A stretch of 64,000 bases of DNA from Sesamum alatum (Eukaryota; Streptophyta; Magnoliopsida; Lamiales; Pedaliaceae): positions 33,874,466 to 33,938,465 of the forward strand of contig JACGWO010000003.1 of assembly GCA_034509735.1 (NCBI GenBank), given 5' to 3'. Position numbers and translations under genes: made by a program. Positions 10,138-19,151 of this stretch are shown piece after piece. Numbering within the stretch: position 1 is the stretch's first letter; the number at the start of each line of letters is the position of its first letter. The notes beneath the pieces are model-generated. The model made no database searches, was not told the DNA's origin, and saw only the letters and a program-made list of their open reading frames with translations.

Positions 10138-11420
10138 TCAACTCCCCGTGGTCTCGGAGGAGGAATCCTCCTCCCCCAGCGCGGGTAGAAGTTCATCTCC
10201 ATTGGGAGGCCCAGCTAGAATCCCTGCAGAAGAGCTTATAAGATCTTCAAACACCGGGTGATGGGAGTCCAGCTGGAGACACAAGGTGGCATTCCATTCA
10301 GCGGGGAAGTCATGACCGATGACCTCTCTCCTAATTGCAGGACTCCAACCATTGCAGAATATGACGGCACTACTGATCCTGTAGAGCACCTGTCCCGATT
10401 TGAGAATGCGACTCTTCTTCATCGATACACCAATGGGATCAAGTGTTGGGTGTTTGTTACTACGTTTGCCCGGGCGGCCCAACAGTGGTTCAACCAATTA
10501 CCCACCGGGTCGGTGAGGAGCTTTCAAGAGTTCTGTACACTGTTCCTGCACCAATTCGCCAGCAGTAGGAAGCATTGTAAATCCCCTCTGAGCCTCTTCA
10601 CTGTCCAACAGAAGGATTTTGAGTCCCTAAGGGACTACCTGCACAGGTTCAACACCGTTGCCTTGAAGGTCTATGCGGCTACACAGGAAGTCAAGGACTA
10701 GCCTTATCTCAAGGGCTTTTGGATGGGGATTTCCTTAAATCATTGGTCAAGAAGCCGGTCCCAGACTATGATAGCCTGTTGGCTAGAGCAACCAAGTACA
10801 TCAACATGGAGGAGGCCCAGGCCTCCAATAAGGAATGACGAGGTGAGAAAAGGAAAAGTACTCGCGAGGAATGTTCCATCAAGAAGCCCCGGACGGAGGG
10901 GCGGGATAGGAAGCCTCCTTTCCAAAGGGGACCACCTATCTACACTCATCTCAATGCCCCTATCACTCAAGCTCTCATGACGATAGAAGGAAAAGGACTA
11001 TTGATGCTTCATCGTAGTGCTAGGGACGGGCCCACGCGGCCTAAATCAGATTAATTTTGTTGCTCTCTTAACGATTATAGCCATACCATGGACGAATATC
11101 GGCACTTAAAGTACGAAATTGAACGACTAGTCCAGAATGGATACTTGGAGGAGTACACATGTCGTGAAAAATCTCAAGGCATAGGTCCTTATCAAAAGGA
11201 TGATCAAAACTAGGGGAAAGCCCCGGTGGAATCCAGTCCTGACCCTCATAGAACAGAAGGGCGTAATTCTACCTCCTCTGGCAAGCGGAAGACCCGAACC
11301 TCCCTAGGAATAGAGTCATCTGAATGATATCAGGAGGCCCCATGGGGGAAGACTCCCATAGGTCCCGGAGAATGCTGGCCAGAGAGGTTGGAAGTCTTCC
11401 CCTGGAGGAAGCATTAGAAC
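10138..11420 (+). pseudogene. Ty3/gypsy gag remnant (element I)
   Basis: The frame at 10258-10701 has the retrotransposon gag core: EYDGTTDPVEHLSRFENA, then AAQQWFNQLPTGSVRSFQEF and LFLHQFAS. After the stop near 10701 homology continues in other frames. LLDGDFLKSLVKKPV and LLARATKYINMEEAQA (about 10705-10830) are typical of plant Tat-like gag. NDYSHTMDEYRHLKYEIERL (about 11070-11140) stands where the CCHC knuckle region lies, but its cysteines are lost. A SGGPMGEDSHRSRRM stretch at about 11330-11380 marks the approach to the protease. Everything after about 11420 is cut off by the fold-back element. Multiple stops and frameshifts make it non-functional. Confidence 0.8.
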
Positions 11421-11422
11421 TC

Positions 11423-12115
11423 CACAAACGTTGCAATTTTAGTCCTATGGACAGATTCCGTTAAAATCTTAATGGATTGACCACGTGCATGGCACGTGCA
11501 CTGTTAACTTAGGTTGTGTTTCACTAGAAGAGTTAGCTGGAGAGAGAAATAAAATATTTTCCCCAAATTGGACGAAATAATTGTGGAGAAATCCTAGCCG
11601 CTCTTCGCACCCTACACACTGATTTTCTTAATATTGGACAAAAAATTATGGAGAAACTTCAGAACCAACGAAAGAATTTGTAGAAATTAAGAGCGGGCGA
11701 CTCAATTTCCATGTCACGACGGTCAGCAGATGTTGGCTTTCCACCGCCCAATTAATAACATCCAAGTTTTGAATTTAAAATGAGAACTCACGGTAGTCGG
11801 GCAATGGAAAGCCAACATACTCTATCAACCGTTGTGACATGGAAATCGATTTGCCCGCTTTTCATCTCTACAAATGCCTTCCTTGTTTCTGGAGTTTCTC
11901 CACAATTTTTTCGTCCAATTTGGGGGAAATGTTTTGTTTCTCCCTCCAATTAACTCTTCTAGTCAAACACAGGTTAATTTAACGAAATCTATCCATGGGA
12001 CTAAAATTGCAATGTTTGTTGATTTATGGGACTAAAATTGCTACGTCGAATATTAATGGGATCAAAATCGCAAACAGTATAAGTAATGGGACGTAAAATA
12101 CAATTTTTCCTATTT
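11423..12115. mobile_element. large fold-back (inverted-repeat) element
   Basis: Left arm about 11423-11750 and right arm about 11768-12020 are reverse complements with a very short loop. Shared blocks include CAAACGTTGCAATTTTAGTC against its complement near 12017, CACTAGAAGAGTTAGCTGGA, CCCAAATTGGACGAAATAAT, GGCGACTCAATTTCCATGTC and GATGTTGGCTTTCCACCGCC. The left arm has an extra ~85-bp segment. To the right the outer motif GGGACTAAAATTGC recurs about three times (11998-12080). It interrupts element I gag. Non-coding; it would form a hairpin of more than 200 bp. Confidence 0.75.
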
Positions 12116-12489
12116 AATACATAATTATTTATTTCGAATTCTTAATATGAATTAATTTAAATAATTATTTTGTATTAACTCTTTTAAATGCTATTTAGAT
12201 GTTTGTAATTTTAGATACAGTAACTCATAGAAAATTTTTAGAGTATATAAATAATCATTTTTCAAACATACTTGTTATATATATGATTATATTTTGTATT
12301 TTGTATTTTTAATTCGATAGTGTATGTACAAGTTAAAAACACTTGCAAGCTATTCGTATTTGTTGTTCAAGTAGTAGTAGTTGTCAATTTTAAGTGAGTG
12401 GACAGTGGTCAAACTATTTTTTGTAGGAAACTTATAAACCTTGTCCAATTGGCACCATGTTACCATTCCACCTCGCCAACTTTGAATCA
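12116..12489. other. AT-rich spacer
   Basis: No coding signal, repeat boundary or RNA gene seen. Confidence 0.5.
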
Positions 12490-12499
12490 TATAAAAAAT

Positions 12500-12744
12500 A
12501 GGATAAATGTAATTTACCCTAATGTGATATAAGAAATTAGCAAAAAACTCTCTGTAAAAAAATAATTAGTAAATTACCTCCTTGTGTTTTGAGAAATAAA
12601 GCAAATTACCCCCTATCAAGGAAAAACACAGGGGGTAATTTGCTTCATTTCTCAAAACACAGAGAGGTAATTTGCTAATTATTTTTTTACAGGGAGATTT
12701 TTGCTCATTTCTTATATCACATGGGGGTAACTTACATTTATCCC
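12500..12744. mobile_element. MULE-type MITE made of two inverted ends
   Basis: A 245-bp palindromic element. Arms 12500-12612 and 12629-12744 are near-perfect inverted repeats around a loop of about 15 bp. The ends read GGATAAATGTAATTTACCC and, on the minus strand, GGGATAAATGTAAGTTACCC. The arms contain spaced AAATTACCYCCTTGTGTT motifs like the terminal repeats of the two MULEs at 36608 and 45551. Both flanks carry the 10-bp duplication TATAAAAAAT (12490-12499 and 12745-12754), as expected for Mutator-type insertion. Confidence 0.85.
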
Positions 12745-12933
12745 TATAAAAAATTCCAAAAGTTATACATAATGTACATGACATGTGATTTTTCTAGCCA
12801 AATGTTAATTTTTCAGCTGAGTTGAGTGTCGGACTACATTCAAAAAATTTGTAAATTATTGATGAATCATGATGATAACCTAACATACAGGACAGAAATT
12901 AAATCTTGAAAAACTTAAAATGAACAAAATAAT

Positions 12934-13307
12934 TGATGGAGATAAGATCAATCAAAGAACAACTAAGGAGAAAATTCAAAATCTTCCATAAAGAACAAGG
13001 ACCGATTGAGATCACTCCCACGAAGGAAGGTCCAAGGTCAAACTTACCAAGTCAGCATGGCACAACAAATTACTGAAATAACCCTACTTGTAACAAATCA
13101 CAACCATGTAATGGGGGTAGGCGAGGGATAAAAAAGGTAATTTATATTTACCTACCCTAAATATCGTAAATCCCAACTTGTATAAATACCCCCCTCATTC
13201 TTTTTTAAAGGCGGATGATTTTCTCGTTTGTAACGACTCTAGTGTAAACATGTTGAATCGCATTCATGTAAAATAAATATAGCCGATCTCGCTTTTTAAC
13301 GACATCA
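12934..13307 (+). repeat. element II 5' LTR
   Basis: 374 bp, TG...CA ends, aligned over its whole length with 17656-18031. It contains TATAAATACC at 13181-13190, the likely promoter. Confidence 0.9.
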
Positions 13308-13327
13308 ACTTGGCGTCGTTTGTGAAA
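13308..13327 (+). promoter_or_regulatory. primer-binding-site-like sequence of element II
   Basis: ACTTGGCGTCGTTTGTG directly follows the 5' LTR. It is closely related to the sequence after the LTR of element I and after the mini-LTRs. Confidence 0.55.
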
Positions 13328-13382
13328 AACACAGCAATTTGACATTCGAGGATAAACACTAAGTCTAGAGCGAGGAACGAGA

Positions 13383-14800
13383 ATGGGGCTTAGGCGAGCT
13401 CGAGGGGATCTCCGAGTGCTCACCCCAAGAAAAACTCCAACAACCATGCAACTAAAGGCAAGAAAAGCAGCGAGAACAGGAGCAAACTCCTCCTCCTCCA
13501 TGCTCCGGCTCATACTCGGGGCCCTTTGGCAGATGATTGAAGACGCTTCAACACAAGCCGCGTCGAGAGCAGTTGCCCAATATATCACGGAGCACGTTGC
13601 GCCGCAAAAACCCCCTTGCTATCCTCACAAGGGTCCCGGATTAGGCCTAGCCCCTGTGAATAGCGAACAGAGGTGACAAACCAACAAGGAGGCGACCACC
13701 TCGAAGAAGAAGTGGAGAGCAGGCCTTCCCTACTAGAAGAAGAACTGCCCCCACCAGCCCAACGGATGCACCATCGAAAGAGTGCGGATCCTTGAGAATG
13801 AACCAAGCGGCCGCTAGGCAAGATAGTTTAGGAGGGACGGAATGCCACTAGGCTCTTACCTTAGCCATGATGCCCCCTCCCTCCAGGCGGAGTCCTTTTG
13901 CCACTCACATCCTGGTAGAAGCTATGCAGTCTGGGTTCAAGATCCCGAATCTCAACGAGTATGATGGGACTAAAAACCTGCAGGATCACGTAAATCGCTT
14001 CCTAACTAAGGCAGATCTATTAGACGTTAGCGACATAGCATACTGTAAGCTTTTCCGAACCACTCTGGTCGGAAAAGCTATAACCTGGTTCAACCAGTTG
14101 ACTATCGGAACAATAGACAACTTTGAGAATTTCTACCAACATTTTTTGCATCACTTTGCAATAAAAAAGAGATATCCAAAGACCACATCATATTTGTTCA
14201 CGATAATCCAACAAGAGTAGGAAAGTTTACGGGAGTATGTACAAATATTTTCTAAGGCTGTCTTGGAAGTCCCACATATCAACCCAAATCGCCTAGCGAA
14301 CATCATGCAACAAAATCTGCACAGGGGAAGGTTCCGAGAATCTATAGTTGGGAGGCCCCCCGCCACACTGGACGAACTCCTAGCACGCGTGGAGAAGTAT
14401 ATTCGAATTGAAGAACGCGACTCCTTCCAAGAGGAGAGCAACTAAAGAAAGCCTTTCAGGCCCCCAAAGAGATGAGAATAGTTAAAGAGATCGGAATCAT
14501 GCGTCGTCTTCTGAATTAACTGGGTATACTTTGCTGAAAGCGCCTTGCGTCGAGATTTTCGCCGTGGCAGAGCAACAAGGAATAGTTCAGTGGCCCTTTC
14601 GAATGAGGGAAGGGCCCAGAAAGATGAAGTCTGGCAAATATTGTCTTTTTCATAAATATCGCAACCACAGCACGGAAGATTGCTTCCATTTGAAAAAAGA
14701 AATAGAGAAATTGATCCAAGACAGATATCCAGAAGAGTACATAGATCACAATAATCCCCGTCAGGTAGAAACTTTGAGACCACCCCAAGAGGACGCCTAA
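13383..14800 (+). pseudogene. element II gag (degenerate)
   Basis: A Ty3/gypsy gag in three open pieces. The N-terminal part at 13383-13676 has no clear domain. The gag core at 13867-14220 reads PNLNEYDGTKNLQDHVNRFL, AITWFNQLTIGTIDNF and FLHHFAIKKRYPKT. After an in-frame TAG at 14218-14220 the same frame continues to 14445 with VGRPPATLDELLARVEKYIR. A third piece (14531-14800) has CLFHKYRNHSTEDCFHLKKE, a zinc-knuckle-like C...H...C motif lacking one cysteine, and EIEKLIQDRYPEEYI. This fits the Tat-like gag layout. Stops at 14218-14220 and 14443-14445 and a frameshift before 14531 make it inactive as written. No pol follows. Confidence 0.8.
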
Positions 14801-15140
14801 AGGAAGTAAGACGTTAAAACTCTCTCGAGAATATGGCCCCAGAACAACAAAATAGGAAGGCCTGTCATGTTTCGACAACAATTAGGATGATACTTAAAAC
14901 CTACAAAAGTTGGAGGGGAAAAAGGTTCCCGAAATTTGGAGTAGCTATTAGAAGAGTTCCTATAAGTATCATGTAACATGGCAGGATGCCCAAAGTTTGA
15001 TTGATTAATAAATTCCAACTTGACTTCTGCTAAGTCTATTCTATCTCGTACTTATATCTCGTGCTCTTTTATAATTCAATAACCCCCCTCCCCCTAAAGG
15101 AAATCTAAAGAAGTTTGAGCGACGCTTGAAAAGAAATGAT
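14801..15140. other. element II non-coding spacer
   Basis: Nothing coding or repetitive is clear here. It lies between gag and the first tandem-repeat zone. Confidence 0.4.
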
Positions 15141-15650
15141 AAAAGGAACTCCTGTGAAGTTCCCAAAATATTTCGACTAAAGGAATTCGTAAGAATTTCC
15201 CAAGAGACAAGGGACTCCTACGAAGTTCTCAAAACATTTCAACTAAATGAACTCCTAAGAAGTTCCTAAGCGACAAGGAACTCTTACGAAGTTTCCAAAA
15301 TATTTCGGCTAAATGAGCTCCTATGAAATTCCCAAGCGACAAAGAACTCCTACGAAGTTCTCAAAATATTTTGACTAAAGGAACTCCTAAGAAGTTCCCA
15401 AGCGACAAGGAACTCCTACGAAGTCCCCAAAATATTCGACTAAAGCACTCCTATGAAGTTCCCAAAATGTTTCGACTAAAGGAACTCCTAAGAAGTTCCC
15501 AAGCTACAAGGAACTCCTACGAAGTTTCCAAAATATTCGACTAATGGAACTCCTATGAAGTTCCAAGATATTCAACTAAAGGAACTCCTAAGAAGTTCCA
15601 AAGTGACGTCCAGAATATGATCAAAGGAACTCCTACGAAGTTTTCAAAAA
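15140..15650. repeat. tandem palindromic repeats (GGAACTCCTAMGAAGTTCC)
   Basis: About 14 copies of the near-palindrome GGAACTCCTAAGAAGTTCC or its ACG variant, spaced about 30-38 bp and joined by CAAAATATTTCGACTAAA and CAAGCGACAA. Two half-units make a higher-order unit of about 65-68 bp. A frame through them (15323-15544) encodes the repeated peptide KFPSDKELLRS by chance of the repeat. Confidence 0.85.
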
Positions 15651-15960
15651 ATTCAACATGTGGTGTCGCAGCGCGGTCGATGACACGTCGCAAATTCAAC
15701 ATGATACGTCGCTATGCAATGCAATTCGACATGACGCGACGCAACGCGATACAATAACGCATCGCAAATTCAACATGACGTGATGTGATGCAATTCGAAA
15801 TGATGTGAGGCAATGCGAAGCCCCAGAATACAATTCGATATGACGCGTTGCAAATTCAACATCACACGACACACATGGCGCGATACAATTCGACATGACA
15901 CAACGCGATACAACTCGACACGGAATTGGATACAACACCGAGCAAAATGAGGTCGAGGCA
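15651..15960. repeat. degenerate short repeats of AATTCGACATGACGCG type
   Basis: Around ten diverged copies of CAATTCGACATGACGCGA or CAAATTCAACATGAC, period variable. Open frames on the minus strand here are cysteine- and serine-rich by-products of the repeat. Confidence 0.7.
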
Positions 15961-15964
15961 AATT

Positions 15965-16034
15965 GCCTCGACACGAATCAGGTTGAGATAAAGTGCCTCG
16001 ACACGGAGTTGATCGAGACATAGTGCCTCGACAC
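15965..16034. repeat. 30-bp repeats with GCCTCGACAC
   Basis: Three copies of GCCTCGACAC at 15965, 15995 and 16025, each followed by a GAGTTGATCGAGA-type spacer. The exact 30-bp period shows a small tandem array. Confidence 0.75.
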
Positions 16035-16361
16035 AGAGCCTTCATTATGCAAATAACGGAGTGTAAAATTACACTAAAGCCACCCTTCACTTTGTCCCTC
16101 AAAGCTTATGCTCATTACCCGTTGCACCTTTACTTTCTTTATTTCATAACATATGGCCACTAATTGACGTAATGGGCATCAATTATCACTTAAATGAAAA
16201 TAATAGATTTTTGCATGTGGTCAAATGTTATGCCTGTTAATTATCTTTTGATTGAACAATAAGTTTGTTCTCATTTGCATGATAGGAATCTCCCATCTCG
16301 AGTTTTGACCGCCTAATAAGCCAATGAACAATTGAGTTAGGTTTTTCTTTATGATTCAATG
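16035..16361. other. element II non-coding spacer
   Basis: Unassigned sequence between the 30-bp repeats and the mini-LTR array. No coding signal. Confidence 0.4.
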
Positions 16362-17375
16362 TGATGTAGCACGCGTCCCACATTGGTTGCAAACGAGGAG
16401 CTTGAGTGGCTTATAAGCCCCAATGCCTCCTCTCCCCAGCGAGGCGCCTTTTGAGGACAAAACCGTGAGGCTCATACAAAGTCAAAGCTGACAATACCTC
16501 GCGCAATGGGGCACCGATCAAGTTGCAAGCCGCATCATTTGGCGCTGTCTGTAGGAACGAGGCCATGTGCTCGTCCCAAGACCCTCGTCTGGGGGGTTGA
16601 TGATGTAGCAAGCGTCCCACATCGGTTGCAGACGAGGAGCTTGAGTGGCTTATAAGCCCCAATGCTTTCTCTCCCTAGCGAGGCGCCTTTTCAGGACAAA
16701 AACGTGAGGCTCATATAGAGCCAAAGCGGATAATACCTTGTGCAACGGGGCGCCGATCAAGTCGCAAGCCGCATCATTTGGCGCCGTCTGTAGGAGCGAA
16801 GCCATGTGCTCGTCCCAAGCCCCTCATCTCGGGGGCTGATGATGTAGCAAGCGTCCCACATCGGTTGCAAACGAGGAGATTGAGTGGCTTATAAGCCCCA
16901 ATGCCTCCTCTCCCTAGCAAGGCACCTTTTCAGGACAAAATCGTGAGGCTCATACAGAGCTAAAGCGGATAATACCTTGCGCAACGGGGCACCAATTAAG
17001 TCGGAAGCCGCATTCGTACCCATAGACAGCGCCAAATGATGCGGCTTGCGACTTGATCGGTGCCCCGTTGCACGAGGTATTGTTCGCTTTTGCTCTGTAT
17101 GAGCCTCATGATTTTGTCCTGAAAAGGCGCCTTGCTAGGGAGAAGAGGCATTGGGGCTTATAAGCCACTCAAGCTCCTCGTTTGCAACCGATGTGGGACG
17201 CTTGCTACATCATCAGCCCTCGAGATGAGGGGCTTAAGACGAGCACATGGCTTCGCTCCCGCAGACGACGCCAAATGATGCGACTTGATCGGTGCCCCGT
17301 TGCGCAAGGTATTGTCCGCTTTGACTCTGTATGAGCCTTACGGTTTTGTCCTGAAAAGGCGCCGCAAGCCGTATC
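16362..17375. mobile_element. array of TRIM-like mini-LTR units, head-to-tail then inverted
   Basis: Three forward 176-bp units start TGATGTAGC and end GCCGCATCA (16362-16537, 16601-16776 and 16840 to about 17013, the last truncated). A reverse unit lies at 17037-17212 and a second, truncated reverse unit at 17276-17363. After each forward unit comes TTTGGCGCYGTCTGTAGG, a primer-binding-site-like sequence. About 63 bp of spacer then ends in a G-rich polypurine-like tract (CTGGGGGGT or CTCGGGGGC) right before the next unit. This LTR, primer site, tiny interior, purine tract, LTR order is that of a terminal-repeat retrotransposon in miniature. The repeat period is 239 bp. Confidence 0.75.
16613..16654 (+). 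promoter_or_regulatory. USE-like motif and TATA-like element in mini-LTR B
   Basis: GTCCCACATCG (16613-16623) is an exact match to the plant snRNA upstream sequence element, followed by 25 bp and TTATAA (16649-16654). Unit C repeats the same pair at 16852-16893, unit A with one change (GTCCCACATTG, about 16375). The reverse unit D carries it on the minus strand. A GCCTTTT run about 35 bp after the TATA could end any Pol III transcript early. Activity is inference. Confidence 0.45.
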
Positions 17376-17655
17376 ACAATGATAGAGTGACTGTCTTTAA
17401 TATTCCTTAATAAGATCATGTCACATTATTTTCAATTTATTTTGTCTTATACAATTTTTCTGTGATACAGTGACAAAAATCTCACTTATGATCAAAATTG
17501 CGACAAACGAAGTTAAGGCGAAGGCTCTACACAGAATTTGGAGGAGCGCCACCCAGGGCCTCAACAAGGGAACAAGTAGGCTACGCCCGCGTTTTGAAGA
17601 ACCTGTCTGCTTAACTCCCAAACATCCTCTTGCATATTTAGGAGTTGGGGGCTGC
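17376..17655 (+). other. element II 3' internal region
   Basis: Sequence from the array to the 3' LTR, ending in a GGAGTTGGGGGCTGC purine-rich tract that should prime plus-strand synthesis. A 62-codon frame (17470-17658) has no recognisable domain. Confidence 0.5.
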
Positions 17656-18031
17656 TGATGGAGACAAATCAATCAAAGAACAACTAAGAAGGAAATTCAA
17701 AATCTTCTACAAAGAGCAACGAGAGATTGAGATCACTCACAAGAAGGAAGGTCCAAGGTCAAACTTACCAAATTAGCTTGGCGCAACAAATTATTGAAAT
17801 AACCCTACTTGTAATGAATCACAACCATGTAATGGGGGTAGGTGAGGGATAAAACAGTAATTTACCTTTACCTATCCTAAATATCGTAAATCCCTACTTG
17901 TATAAATACCCCGCCCTTCATTCTTTTATAAAGGGGGAGGATTTTCTCGCTTGTAACGACTCTAGGGTAAACATATTGAAATCGCGCCCATTTGAAATAA
18001 ATATAATCGATCTCGCTTTTTAACGACATCA
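17656..18031 (+). repeat. element II 3' LTR
   Basis: 376 bp, the partner of 12934-13307 with scattered substitutions. TATAAATACC lies at 17901-17910. Followed by the ATAAT target duplication. Confidence 0.9.
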
Positions 18032-18404
18032 ATAATATTTTTTCCCATTTTAAACTATCCTTGTCTTTTTTTATTTTTTTTAGGAAATGAACTACCTTGT
18101 TACATGTGATCTCATGCTTGCAACATTGGTGCCTCATTTTTGTGTAACCTTTTTCTTAATATATATACTATTTAAGGGTTGGAGTAATTATATTTCATTG
18201 ATAACATATATTATTGACTAAAATACCTTTGAAAACTTATTCTTACACAAATAACTATCTTTTTATTTTTTTTCTTATTAATATTAATAATATTCTAATA
18301 ATGCATGTTTTAAAAAAATTAAGAAATTAATTATAATGAGTTAATTATTTTATTTTTATTCACTTTATTAATTAGTTAAATATAATAAAAATTTAAATTA
18401 TAAG

Positions 18405-19151
18405 TGATGTGAGCAAATAGAGCTCAATCAAAGTTGTCTTCTTGGACTTGAACGGAGTGGGCTTGAGTTTCTGCAAATCAGGAAAGGGAGCTGCAAAAAA
18501 ATAAAATAAAAATTAGCACTTCGATGTTCAAGTCAGTAAGTTGTTGAGATGAAAATAAACTTGAATGTAATATGAAAATAAGAATAATATGAAAACAATG
18601 AGCATCAAGTGTGCTAAGTGTAGTTCAAAGAGATATTCGAGAGCTTAGAGTATGTAAAAATGTTACTCAATCAACTAGGGAAACTGGTATTCATAAAGGG
18701 AGTTCCTTGAAAAGGAGGACCCCTTGGCTGGTTGGACTCATAGAATGTCGCAGATATCCCTACCCAGAGTCCTGCGGGTCATGACCTCATAAAATCTAAG
18801 AGGTAGTTGCGAGATCCTTGTTCAGATAAGGATAGGGTTGGATAATCTTATCCTTCCTTAGTGGCCAGGTCAGACCCCCTTTTGTGGGCCTCCCTTCCCT
18901 GGGCCTTCTTTCTGGGGGCCAGGCTTGATCCTTCATGCGGGCTGGATGGGGGGGTTTTCTCGGGCCATTTTTTTGGGCCTTGTGCTTGGGTTGGTCCTTC
19001 CTTGGGCCTGGGGGTGCGAATTGGGCCCCTTTGGGGGTATTTTGATTTTTGTATTCCTTTAGGCTCGTGCGATTTATTTTTTGTTTTGGACCATATGTGG
19101 GTCTCTTTGGGCCAGCCATTTTTATGCACATCAATACGTGTACTTAATACA
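18405..19151 (-). repeat. minus-strand LTR related to element I
   Basis: On the minus strand it ends TTTGCTCACATCA (18405-18417) and contains blocks shared with 7081-7530, including CAACTTTGATTGAGCT, CTGACTTGAACATCG, ACTTAGCACACTTGATGCTC and GGATAAGATTATCC. It probably begins TGTATTAAG at about 19151. No internal region accompanies it, so it looks like a solo LTR. A clear 5-bp target duplication was not found. Proline-rich open frames at 18796-19166 are products of a GGCCC-rich stretch, not genes. Confidence 0.6.

Larger units (their letters stand above)
12934..18031 (+). mobile_element. gag-only LTR retrotransposon (TR-GAG type), element II
   Basis: Complete boundaries: 5' LTR 12934-13307, 3' LTR 17656-18031, both TGATGGAGA...GACATCA, flanked by the 5-bp duplication ATAAT (12929-12933 and 18032-18036). 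The 5.1-kb element has a primer-binding-site-like sequence, a degenerate gag, three zones of tandem repeats and an embedded mini-LTR array. A purine-rich GGAGTTGGGGGCTGC precedes the 3' LTR. I find no protease, reverse transcriptase, RNase H or integrase, so it depended on another element for mobility. Gag-only elements are known in plants; tandem repeats in the 3' non-coding part are known for Tat-like Ty3/gypsy elements. Confidence 0.85.

Noticed and set aside
15140..15650. Heat-shock elements suggested by repeated GAA/TTC
   Set aside because: The spacing between GAA and TTC is one base here, not the two-base gap of canonical elements.
15140..15650. CRISPR-like array
   Set aside because: Spacers are themselves repetitive and the host is a plant nucleus; this is a tandem repeat inside a retroelement.
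15696..16102. Cysteine-rich minus-strand frames resembling small secreted proteins
   Set aside because: They arise from the AATTCGACATGACGCG-type repeats; the cysteines follow the repeat period and there is no signal peptide or start context.
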